NCBI GenBank assembly: GCA_958299035.1
Contig: CATQJL010000316.1
Span: 41,652,025 to 41,716,024 of the forward strand
Direction of reading: 5' to 3'
DNA length: 64,000 nucleotides
DNA from: Cylicocyclus nassatus
Lineage: Eukaryota > Nematoda > Chromadorea > Rhabditida > Strongylidae
The notes beneath the pieces were generated by a model that saw only the letters and a program-made list of their open reading frames with translations, ran no database searches and was not told the origin of the DNA. How positions within the stretch are numbered: the first letter of the stretch is position 1; each line of letters starts with the position of its first letter. The translations under genes were made by a program, and so were the position numbers. Of this stretch, positions 54,248 to 64,000 are shown piece by piece.

Positions 54248-55530
54248 CGTATAAAAACCCATTTGAATTCACCTTGAGTGTTAAGAGAGTTTTCTGGAAT
54301 ATCTATTACATTAGGTAGTTCTAAAAATTCACAGAAAGAAGTTCGGAACGACACAGCGTACAGGATGCCCCAAAAACAATGCGAACCCCGTTCGATTGAT
54401 AGTTCTCTTGCTTCCAGTGTTTTCTGCCGCTATTAGGTGTTATTCTTTATGGCTGGCTACAACTTAGTTTTGCTCCATAAGCAAATCTCTAATCTCTCAC
54501 CTGCATTGTAGAATTACTGTAGGAACTTTTCGCATACAAAACTATCCTGAAATAAGCCGGTTGATAAGAAACACTCCAAAAAACTGAAGTGTATAGCTGA
54601 TTTTATTACACAACTTTTCGCAAGATTTCTGAGCTTATTGTGGTGCAAGCGCATTTTTAAAGAACATTGGAAAAGCATTAAATCTTTTACTTTCTATAAC
54701 TCGTGGAAGAAAAGTGACTGTGTGCAAAATTCGTACAGCTTTTAGTTTCATTGTTTTTTTATGGGGCAAAATGCAATTTTCAATAGCTTAGAATTCTTTG
54801 CAGCTAACCTATTTATCTTGAGTAATAATGAGAAATCATGACGCTCGTCTGTTATGAATGATAGCTAAGAATGTACAACTCGAAAGCACTCAGCAAATGA
54901 AAAGTCGCCCACATTTAGATGCACCATTTCGAATGTGGCCATTCCGTCTTTGCTCTTGGTGTTTACAAACGACATAGGATAACAAAAGAGCGAATACCTA
55001 ACTTTCGTTATGTTCTCGCTCACTATACGGAAAAAGAAGAAAATGAAAAGGTAGTAAAGATAAAAATTCAACTAATGCTGTACGGTCTAAACAAGCTCCA
55101 TAAGTTCAGGAGTTCTTAATTGAGTCTGTAATGAGGAGCTTGAATATAGTTAATAAGCAACACAGAAAAAAATCAAGGGAAGATTTTGAACATGGACTAG
55201 GTTGTAACTCGATCCAATTTTTTAACAATTTTGAAATTGGCGCGCAATGAGAGTCATACCTATTGTTGGCTGGAGCGTCATTTATCAAGGTGGTAGTAGG
55301 AAACATGAGAAAAAAGGAGGATACAGTTGTACAAGGGTTTGTAACAATATTTAGAAATAGATTCAACCAAATTCAAACTTTCCTTATCTATGCCAGCATA
55401 ACAATGTCCGGTAGCTAACTTTTTATGAATACATTTAGATGATGCACTCAAGAATATCTTCACTCCACTGTTAAGTAGTTGATCTTTTAGCATGGAAGTC
55501 GTCATGCACTGTGGTCTTTGATTTGAACGA
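54248..55530. other. No gene recognised; lone CAGGATGCCCC end at 54364
   Basis: gtacaggatgccccaaaaac resembles the left end of the CAGGGTGTCC MITEs, with a later attactgtaggaacttttcg like their interior. No right end was found. The rest is unique, with short motif-free frames. Confidence 0.35.
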
Positions 55531-55534
55531 AGGA

Positions 55535-56180
55535 TGATTTCAGCGAATACCACGACTTCTCAGACAATCGCCGGGGGCAGGCGGGCGCCGGAATATACGC
55601 GTTGCAGACATTTCGCATTCCGCTCGCAAATTCCAGTCAGGTGGTCCGCGAGTTTTGAGAGACCGCCTGCTGAATCTTTTTTCGCTCGTATTTGCAGATA
55701 TATTGCTGAATCTCTGAGGAATCGAGAACTCAGGAAGCGGCGTTTCGAAAAGTCCTGATTGCTTTCCAAAAAATCCCGCGAGCGGAGTGCAAGAAATCAG
55801 CCATTTATTTTTCCGGTGTTTGCCTGCCCCGGCAATTGTCTGAGTTGTTCAAGAAATGTTTCTAAATTCTACCGGAGTTATCACCGAGTGTATTTGCTCA
55901 TAACAGCCTTTAAGGGGCTCGACTTTTTGATGCCATCTGGTTCTGCCTGTGCGAACGTATACTTATACTCTGGGCAGTTTCACTGTGAGCTAGTAGAGAG
56001 TAACGAGCGTCATGAAAAAATGCCAAAGAAACGTTCTCGAGTGCCAAAAAGTGAGCAAGGCAAAAGCGATGACTCAACCAGTCGAAATGCGGGCTCGGAT
56101 TCAGATACTAAGGATATATCAAGGAGTCTCGAAAGTCCTGTCATTTTCAAAAACTCTGCGCTATTTTGACGAATTAGCTT
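55535..56180. other. GC-richer block with several open frames, unassigned
   Basis: 55560-55760 is clearly GC-richer than its surroundings and open on both strands. At 56022-56169 a plus-strand frame starts with ATG and reads MPKKRSRVPKSEQGKSDDST, a basic then Ser/Asp-rich segment that could be a first exon of a nuclear protein. No splice partner or family was recognised. Confidence 0.25.
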
Positions 56181-56419
56181 CTAATTTTATCAAAAAAAAA
56201 TCTTCTTCGTTGCAATTATGTTTTTTTGAGCTTCCTATACCATTCCTTGCAGAAAGAAAAAAATAAGAAAACCATTTCACGGTTTCTGGAATCGTTGGCA
56301 TGTATATCAGTTTTATGACATAATCTTTGCAAATGGAAAAAATTTGTGCTGCTTAAACGTTTCTGTCAAAAGTTATGATTTTTAAGAAAAGTGACATTAA
56401 TCGAATTTGCCGTATTCTA

Positions 56420-57120
56420 TTAGGTTGAACCGAAAGTTCTTTCCCCCCATTTTCAAAAAATCATAACTTCCGATTTTTTCAACCAACTTGGCTGAATTTA
56501 TTTTTGTATTAAAGAATAACACATGCTCTTCAAAATGACATCTTAGCTGCTCGCTAATGACCATAAAAAGGAGCGATAGAAGAAAATTAGTCAAAAATCG
56601 AATTTTCTGTGTAGGGTCATAAAAAATCGGAAACTTGCAACAAAAATCGGGCAGTCGGTATTGTAGGTTCTTTCACCAGCTCTTTCTAACTGTGCAAAAG
56701 TTGTGCCGATTGAGCGTCTCTATGAAAAGTTACGATTTTCGAGCAAGCAATACAAAATAGCGAATTTGAATTATTTTGGCATTTTTCAGGGAAATCATAA
56801 CTTTTGATAGAAACACTCAATCGATGCAAACTTTGCCCCATTAGAAACAGCTGGTAAAAGAACCTACAATACTAACTGCTCCGATTTTTCTTGCAAGTTT
56901 CCGATTTTTTATGACCCTACACAGAAAATTCAAATTTTGACTGATTTTCTTCTATCGCTCCTTTCTATGCAACAGATGGTCATTAGCGAGCAGCTAAGAT
57001 GTCATTATGAAGAGCATGAGTTACTCTTTCATACAAAAATAAACGCAGCCAAATTGGTTGAAAAAATCGGAAGTTATGAATTTTTAAAAATGGGGGGAAA
57101 GAACTTTCGGTTCAACCTAA
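56420..57120. mobile_element. Mariner-type palindromic MITE (TTAGGTTGAACCGAAAG), 701 bp
   Basis: TA-flanked ends TTAGGTTGAACCGAAAGTTC and complement. Arms pair through cataacttccgattttttca and gctgctcgctaatgaccat to a centre near 56770. Open frames in both arms are mirror images. Confidence 0.85.
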
Positions 57121-57301
57121 TATTACAAACTCGTAATACATAACCTCACACGAAAATGTTCAAAGAGCACAAAATGTCTCCGGTTGCCAAGCTCAGGTCA
57201 TAAAACTTAATGACAATATCAGTTTTCCCTGCAACGTTCGAGTCTTTGACTAACTAATTCAGAATAACCAATGCTTGAGTGTCCCTTTTTCCATCTTACT
57301 G

Positions 57302-57662
57302 AAACTAGCTGGCTTACCCAGCTCCGCCCGGCCCTGTTAATGCATTATAATAGAGGCCCCATCCATTTTCCTGCATAATCTTCTTTCTTTGTCCACTTCT
57401 TCATGCAAATTCCCTAAACCCGCTGCGTTAGTAATCAGCATGCTCACTTACCCCGTGTGCCAACTCCCAGCCTCGTAGCTCAAACTTTGCAAAAATCGAT
57501 ATCGATCGATAACGAAAAGTAGCCGCTACGACACCCGCTCCCGCCCCGAAGTGTATGCGCAAAGTTTGGCCCGGATCGGTTCAGAAACAAAATTTTCTCT
57601 TCGGAAGATACGTACAGACAGATAGGCAGACAAACAAACAAACTCTCAGCTTTATATATGAG
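57302..57662. repeat. Helitron/DINE-like repeat copy
   Basis: Starts aaactagctggcttacccag and ctccgcccgg, has gcaaaaatcgatatcgatcg, gaagtgtatgcgcaaagttt, a CAGA/CAAA microsatellite and ends ctcagctttatatatgag. Confidence 0.6.
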
Positions 57663-59078
57663 TGCAAAAAAGAAACCCAACAGGATACATCTATAAAGAG
57701 GAAAATTTCTTTTTTTCTCAAAGATCGAGCATATGCTAAAAGTTGCAAGTTTCAAAAATGAAACGACAGAACTTTTTGCAAATGCAGATAACAAGTTGCC
57801 TACAAGAAAAGTTGTCGCTACTCATAACATTTCTTACCTCATAAACAACACGGGCATAAGCCACGCCAAAATCCAGCTTCTTCAACGGTTTTGGGGGAAG
57901 CACACGACTTTTTATCTCAGTGCATGTCATGTTCAGCCATCGGTTTTTTTTCAGCGCTGGACGTTTGAGAGCAATATCTTTGATGTAAGCCTTAATAAAT
58001 GTTTCTGTTTGGCCATTCACAATTATTAAGGTGGACGGTAAAAAATGGGACACCCTGAGATTATAGCTTTCTCAAAAAAGAGAAGTAAATAAACTTTCTT
58101 ATTTTGACAGGTATTAGAATACATTATTTTCTTTCAGATAGTACCCATATAAGCTCGTCTACATACCTAATGACTATTACTTGCTGAAATGTAAAGTTAA
58201 TCACTTCGACAAGTTATGAACTTGTAGCAGTATGTGCGCAATGGAACAGAAACCATTCAAAGTACTACTGCTGCAGTGGGTTAAGGTACAGTCCCGAACT
58301 CCCTATGGCTTGCTGGCCGCAACGCTCAAAATCAGGAGACATGGTGATTCGTGTTTCGAGAACGAAGATATGTGCCATTTACTTCTTTGCAAGTTACCGC
58401 ACGTTTTCTGGCTACCATTTGATAAAGCTCTTAGGCTCTATTTATCCATATGCTTTTACCTCACATTTCTCCTATTTTCAAAAATTGGGGATTGAAACAT
58501 GATTTTTTGGTTTTTATTGCAACAAAAACTCGCAATTTCTCAACTTTTTTGCTTCTTTATCTAGAAATAGAAACAAACCTACATTTTTAATAAACCGTTT
58601 ATAAGAGCATGAAGAGCTCTTTCGAATGGTAAGTGACTCGCTTTATAACTTTACGGTATGGCAGCGCAAGAATGAGAGATGTTACCCCCCCCCCCCCCCG
58701 TTCGAGTTGTTTGCGCCACGCCAAGCATTGTGGGAGAGGAGCGTTAACGCGTTATCCATATAATGAGTTGTTACCTGCTTGCTCTTGCTTGATACAAAAC
58801 TCCCAAAATGTAATGAAAATCAAGCTGTCCCATTTTTCATCGTTCAACCTAATACTTTGTGTATTAACCTGGTCTCCACGTAGTACTCGTCCACATTCCA
58901 CATGCTGAGTTTCAGGCTTATGAGGAAACACAGGTACATCATATTCGTTTAACAGCTGAAATCACATCAGTACTTAGCACACCCGCACCCATTTAACAGT
59001 CAAAAGCGTATTGAGATATTAGACTATTCAAAATCTGAGCCGCTAAATGGCATAGCATAGTCTACTCGAACCTACAAG
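57663..59078. other. No gene recognised; C-run at ~58685-58700
   Basis: Unique sequence with motif-free frames at 57733-58053 and 58232-58502. Two weak transposon-end-like strings (gggacaccctgaga at 58048; cgttcaacctaata at 58842) lack partners. Confidence 0.35.
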
Positions 59079-59574
59079 GTTAGTATTATACTTGGGTAAT
59101 TCGAAATTTTCCCATCGAATGAATGAATATCGAATACCTAAATTCGAAAAGGAAAAATTTCGAATAAACGAATATCGAATAAATTCGAAAAGAATCTCGA
59201 ATAAACGAATATCGAATGAATTCGAGGTTCAAAAATTTTCGAATGAATGAATTCCGAATAAATTCGGAAATTCAAAAATATCGAATGAATGAATATCGAT
59301 TATATTCGAACATTGGGAGCCGAATTTCGAATAAATATTCGAATGATTTATCGAATAACTAAAGCAACCAAATCTCAAACTTGCTGACGTATCTGGCTGA
59401 AGCCGATTCATTCATGACCAGCACCCTCACTTACCCCCTTGTACCAACTCCCAGTCCCGCAGTTAAGACTTCTCCAAAAATCGATAAATTAGATAAAGTA
59501 AAGTTTTATCCATAATCAGCACCCTCACTAACCTCTTTGTACCAACTCCTAGCCCCGCAACAACACTTATGTAC

Positions 59575-59890
59575 TTAACACATTGACGACAATGCAGATT
59601 TTTAGTGGTCTGCCTTTTGGGACCAAGGCCTTTTTACGGATCAGCCCACTTTTTCAACTATAATTGCGCATACTGTCATCTACAGTACACCTACAGTAGA
59701 TCTGAAAGGCTGGCAACAAAGGTAGAAGTCATCCCTAGATTCTATACAAAAGAAAGCATGGAGTGAGTTTATTTCAAGATAGTAGTCATTTTACCACAAT
59801 TCAAGCCTTGACACACATGGTGTCAAGCGGTCCCACACAATAGTCATTGCTTGACACACCATGTGTGCCAAGCAGTCGTCAATGTGTTAA
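59575..59890. mobile_element. piggyBac-like MITE at TTAA
   Basis: Inverted ends TTAACACATTGACGAC pair exactly and sit on TTAA at both edges. Two internal copies of a (t)tgacacac(c)atgtgt motif lie at ~59812 and ~59853. piggyBac elements target TTAA and often have CACxTTGAC-like ends. Copy A reads gtacTTAAattccacaaatg, i.e. the uninterrupted site. Confidence 0.75.
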
Positions 59891-60560
59891 ATGCCACAAA
59901 TGCTACGATACATTGCCTGTTCATCGGAGACTTTCGTCTTTTGTGGCATAAGCTAATCGTGAACGAAGGCATATGGTTTATCCCGCAAAGCGAGCACGAT
60001 TGTCCCTAGCCCTGGGCATACTGCAGGTATTTCAGTGGCGACGTGGTTTGGCAATAGTCATGTCCAAAACTTGTTCTAAAAGAACAGAATGTACGGCATT
60101 TATCTTTTTAGTAAGTTGTGCACGCTAAACATTTATGGTAAGCTGGCGTTATATTTGAAGACATCTCGTAACTGGCAAATCACGTACGGCGATCTAAGCC
60201 GTCTAATCTTCCACTACAATTGCGATGTCCTTTACTCAAAATACACCAATTCGCAAAAAAACTCTAAGGTAGCGAATAGAGGCAGTTGTGCAATATAACT
60301 TATGCGAGCAAGAGTGCTCACTAGGTGGGCTTTGCGTACCACAAGCATGAGAAATTCAAAGAAAGAAAAACAGACATTTTAAAACTCTTTCAATATATGA
60401 ACTTGGAATATGACCTTGAATTTGATAGCTTCTTTGCTGATTTGATGCCAATAGCAGTGCGGACAATCTCATTGGTCGAAGAAGCATCAATTAAAATCCA
60501 TATATGATTTCTTACTGTCAAGCAATCGGAAGATTGCGACCCTCCCTACAGTTCAAAGGT
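59891..60560 (+). pseudogene. Coding-like remnant shared with copy A
   Basis: Contains LNIYGKLALYLKTSRNWQIT then YGDLSRLIFHYNCDVLY in one frame (60089-60298), and the tail FDSFFADLMPIAVRTISLVE ending IKIHI-stop at 60507. Copy A has the same strings with a stop in the first. No family recognised. Confidence 0.4.
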
Positions 60561-60963
60561 CATAACGGTTGCAAGAGCTGCTACCGAGTTTTGCGAAAAA
60601 AAAAAACGCGGACGAAGTGAGCTTGATACTCAGCAGTTGGCTCTGCAACAAAGTCGAATAGTTTGAATACGGATTTTATTCGAATACGAATTTGAATAAA
60701 CATTCGAATAAAACATTCGAATAATATCTATTCGAAAACCTTTTTTTGATTATTCGAGTTTTCGAATTTTATTCGAAACCCTGTTTTTTGATTATTCGAG
60801 TTTCGAATTTTATTCGAAACCCCGTCTACTCAATTATTCGAATTTCGAATATTATTCGAAAATGGAAGAACTCCGAATATCGAATTTCGAATACGAATAT
60901 ATTCGAATGTTTTATTCGAATGATCGAAATTCTACTCGATTCGGACCCAAGTATAGTAAGTAT

Positions 60964-61765
60964 GCGGAAGTTTGACGAAATTTCTATGAAGCAACATAAG
61001 TGCAGATGATCATTTGCTTGATTACGAATTTCCAAAAAAGCTTAGCGGCAAAATGATCATCTATAATATAAATCGAAGGAGTCAATTTTCTGCAACGTAA
61101 ACTTTTGCCGAGCTTTGCAAACACTGTCTCACTCTACAGAGCAATTTTGTTTATAATTTGAATGTTAATCATTCCAGAAGAGCTATAGAATTGGCAGCGA
61201 AGGCTCGGTTAGCTTGAAGGTCGTCAAAGTCTCATCACCCTCCACCCAAGTGAGACTTTGACGATGTAGAATAGCGGTGCATCTAACCATACCTTCAATA
61301 GTCTGAAGACAAGGCCTCAAAAAATGAAGGTTGTTCATAAAAAAATTAGAGAAGAGCAAGATATGCAGGACAAATAGCAAAAGCAAAGCTCTTCAAAAAC
61401 CGGTTAAAATGCAATAGGTATAAAATTTTTTCTTTGGCGGCATTTCAAGTTGAAGGTTTTCGGTCCATGATCAGGCAATTTACAACACGGGAAAAACGAG
61501 GGAAACCTAGTTTGCTCTTTGTGATTATTATGAAAACAACCATGTTTTGATAGTGGTGATGATTAACAAGAAAAAGATAAACAAGAAAAGAATTAGAATG
61601 ACTATGCAAAACTTTGTTTTTACTAAGTCGAGATGCACGTCGAAGCCAATCTAGTTCTTGATGAGTCCTTTGATTTTATGAAGGTTACCAGAGTACATGG
61701 CTCTTTGCCAAATTAAGAGCTCATCTCCTTTCATTTACTCGCTTGCAAGCACTGTCTACACAGAT
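60964..61765. other. No gene recognised
   Basis: Unique AT-rich sequence; a 67-codon minus-strand frame (61183-61386) has no motif. Confidence 0.35.
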
Positions 61766-61767
61766 TA

Positions 61768-62437
61768 CAGGGTGTCCCAAAGAATGTGCCTGCTGTTTGT
61801 TGGCTAATAATTTCTTGTAATAAAGTCTTTCAAAAAGCATTAGGCACTGTTTTGTAGAGCTGGCTTCGACTTAGATTCGCAGTATAGAATGAATCGTCGA
61901 TCACTCTTCATTATTGTGGGAATATGATAGAAACTTCAAGCATAGAGTGTCACTGTGAAAAAAGCTGCAGTTTCAAAAAATTTCAAAAAATGTGAAAAAT
62001 TATGTAATAGGGTTCCCATGGACGGTGAGTTCAATACTCAACTATTTACAAGATTGCGAAGCTTTCTAAACGGTGTAACCGCACTTTTTGGGAACAGAAG
62101 AAACGGTCGGTACCGCTTATTGTGCATAACTTTTTAATGAGGCATTATGATAAGTTGCGAACTCCACACATAGGATCAGCAACTCTAGATGGCTCACTTG
62201 AAAGATTTCATGCTGTTTTATTTGTTTTGTGAGGCAAAATATAACCTTTCATATCTCAACACCCTCTTCAAAGTAGATACCGTAATCCTCCATAAGTGAA
62301 GAGCAATCGGTGATTCGCTTCATGCTGTAAATCTAAGTTGAAGCCAGCTCTACAAAACGGTACCCGTTGCTTCTCGAAAGACTTCATACCAAGAGAATTA
62401 TTGACATTCCAGTAGGCACATTTTTTGGGATACCGTG
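61768..62437. mobile_element. TA-flanked CAGGGTGTCC-type MITE, copy 4
   Basis: CAGGGTGTCCCAAAGAATGT at the left, gcacattttttgggataccg at the right, TA on both sides. Contains the family's tagagctggcttcgacttag block in both orientations. Confidence 0.75.
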
Positions 62438-62443
62438 TATATA

Positions 62444-63257
62444 CAAAGTGTCCCCAAAAATTCTACTGTCTGAATGTTAATGACTTTCCTGCCGTAAAAT
62501 CTTTGAGAAGATTTATGCGCCGTTTTTCAGAGCTTCTTCAACTTAGATTTATGGAGCAAATCACCAACTTCACTACTGCGAGATTACGGTAGGAGTACGT
62601 CTAGAATGTCTCCATTGTGTAACAGCCGTTCGAAAAAAAATACTGGAAAATCTGGAAAATTGTGTATTAAGGTTTTTCATACAAACTAATATCATTACCG
62701 TGAATTCACGCTTACAAGGCGCACCTTTTTCAGTTTTTCAAGCGTGCCGCTCAGCCGGCTCGTTGTGTTTCCTAAAACGAGACTTATGCAGCACTATACT
62801 CTCAGGCAATATGCCGCACTGCAAATAGTCTTTTGGTCACAAAGTCCTTAGTATCTATGTTGTTCGATGATACATTTTTTTGTGCATTCACAAAGCTTTT
62901 GAAATGGCGTAATTAAATCCTTGACGAAAACCAAAAATGTGTTGTTACGGTATTTTCTGCATATTACGAAGAAGGCACAATGGTGAAGTGCACACTTCAT
63001 ATTTAAATTCAGCGGCTCTAACTAGCCTATTTTATGAGTTTTCAGCTCCTTTATTCTTTTTAGGGGTAAATATGACCTTTTAATGATTCCTAAAGGTCAC
63101 TACCGCATTTACAGAGGTGAAGAGACAACGTTAACTCATTTTGTACTGTAAATTGAGTTGAAGCCAGCTCTACTGAAAAATACTTGAAGCTTCCCGAAAG
63201 AGCCGATGACAAGAGAGTTGTTAAATGCAAACAGTAAACAATCTTTTAGACACCCCG
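62444..63257. mobile_element. TA-flanked CAGGGTGTCC-type MITE, copy 5, diverged
   Basis: Starts six bases after copy 4 with CAAAGTGTCCCCAAAAATTC and ends cttttagacaccccg next to TATATATA. Interior blocks (cttcaacttagattta, gagttgaagccagctctact) match the family. Longer (814 bp) and more decayed than the others. Confidence 0.65.
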
Positions 63258-63544
63258 TATATATATGACGGCCACCTTTTCACATGGCTATGAACCGATA
63301 AATGATAACTGGCAAGCATCGGCCATAACATTTTGGTTGAAGTCTTTGAGAAACATATTATTACAGCTCAAAAAAGTGAAGAAGCTACTGTCTTTTTTAC
63401 CCGTTTGTATTTTGATTTTTAAGAAAGAAAATAGTGCAACTGCTGCATGAACGTGTGGAATGTGTAAGATGTGGAAGATGAGTAAGCCAATCCAAGGACC
63501 ACGGATCTTCTGGGCAAAAGTTTTTTTTAGCAATGAAGAACTTA

Positions 63545-63992
63545 CAAGGGAAGCATGTTTGGTCGAAGTGGCCTTTTCAGATGAGACCCATACTGCTTTA
63601 GAGAGTATTGTACGGTAAATCCAAATCTGCCTTCATTATCTGCCAAGCGCTTCTGGACGCCGAGTCATGACCGCTTTTGCAACGGAAAATGACTGCAGAA
63701 TTTGGGTAAAACCAATTGTCACAATCTTTCCAGCGCTCAGTTAAAGCAATGTAATTATTAGCATATTAGACAAAATATATCCATTGCATGAACTGCTCTG
63801 GTACTCGACACCGGACTATTTGAGCGAATTTGGGCAATTTTGCTCCAATTTTGCGTTCAATTTTTTGACCCAAAAAACGCCCATAACTCGGCGTGTGGAG
63901 GCGCTTGGCAGATAATGAAGGCAGATTTGGAATTACTGTGCAATACTCTCGAAAGCAGTTAGGCCTCATGTGAAATGACCACTTCCCTGAAC
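63545..63992. repeat. Palindromic dispersed repeat, ~445 bp
   Basis: Left catgtttggtcgaagtggcc, gagagtattgtacggtaa, tctgccttcattatctgcca pairs with the right complement ending accacttccctgaacacgc. Related strings occur at 27716-27800 and 41960-42480. Runs to the window edge, so its right end may be incomplete. Confidence 0.6.
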
Positions 63993-64000
63993 ACGCTTTC

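Larger units (their letters stand above)
59087..60955. mobile_element. TATACTTGGGT element, copy B (hAT-like, 8-bp TSD)
   Basis: Starts TATACTTGGGTAATTCGAAA and ends ACCCAAGTATA. Flanks are GTTAGTAT and GTAAGTAT (7 of 8 identical). TTCGAATA-rich ends, 1.5 units of the 98-bp repeat, and a segment at 59891-60560 homologous to copy A. Contains a TTAA-flanked insertion (59575-59890) absent from copy A. Confidence 0.75.

Noticed and set aside
1..64000. tRNA or rRNA genes
   Set aside because: I looked for A/B-box-bearing cloverleaf segments and rRNA core strings and saw none I could defend; a covariance scan would be needed to be sure.

Overview
The window looks like a gene-poor, repeat-dense stretch of a nematode genome, probably a clade V (strongylid-like) worm. 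Three things suggest this. Two spliced genes belong to families strongly expanded in nematodes (DUF229 and GT14 core-2/I-branching). Introns are of nematode type, 43-96 bp where short, with TTTCAG/TTTAG acceptors. The repeats are rich in the ACTGTAG/TTCGAATA motifs common in worms. No bacterial gene, rRNA, tRNA, spliced-leader gene or CRISPR array was seen. Everything here was read by eye, so gene models and family names are hypotheses until aligned.

Genes. (1) A plus-strand gene at 1869-3727: the first three exons carry a clear DUF229 C-terminal signature. Four more exons follow in compatible phase but I do not recognise them; the chain ends in a stop with AATAAA 29 bp later. (2) A minus-strand gene at 19406-42730 encodes most of a core-2/I-branching glycosyltransferase. 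Small exons lie in clusters (42.6, 37.3, 34.3-34.8, 22.5, 19.4-19.9 kb) separated by introns of up to 11.7 kb that are packed with transposons. Its N-terminal exon(s) were not found. (3) A possible orphan exon lies at 43755-44030 on the plus strand.

Mobile DNA makes up most of the rest. There are palindromic mariner-type elements with TTAGGTTG ends, a second TA-flanked family with CAGGGTGTCC ends (five copies), and one Tc1-like CAGTGCTGG palindrome. There are hAT-like elements with 8-bp duplications in three end-sequence groups: CAGGGTCAAGCG, CAGGGCCCGGCACG-like and TATACTTGGGT. TTAA-flanked elements, a decayed CR1/jockey-like LINE, a dispersed Helitron/DINE-like repeat with a (TATG/TCTG)n arm, several tandem arrays and a Penelope-like retroelement (PLE) are also present.

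The most structured locus is 44346-48629. A hAT-like element (TSD ~TCATTAC) is split close to its right end by a 3.3-kb PLE insertion flanked by a 10-bp duplication. That PLE is a snap-back palindrome: both arms encode the same C-terminal GIY-YIG endonuclease, each broken by a different mutation, and each is followed by a hammerhead-ribozyme-like core. The second notable system is the pair of TATACTTGGGT elements (24968-27707 and 59087-60955). They have 8-bp duplications, TTCGAATA-rich ends and a shared internal segment. Each acts as the empty-site control for a different transposon inserted in the other.
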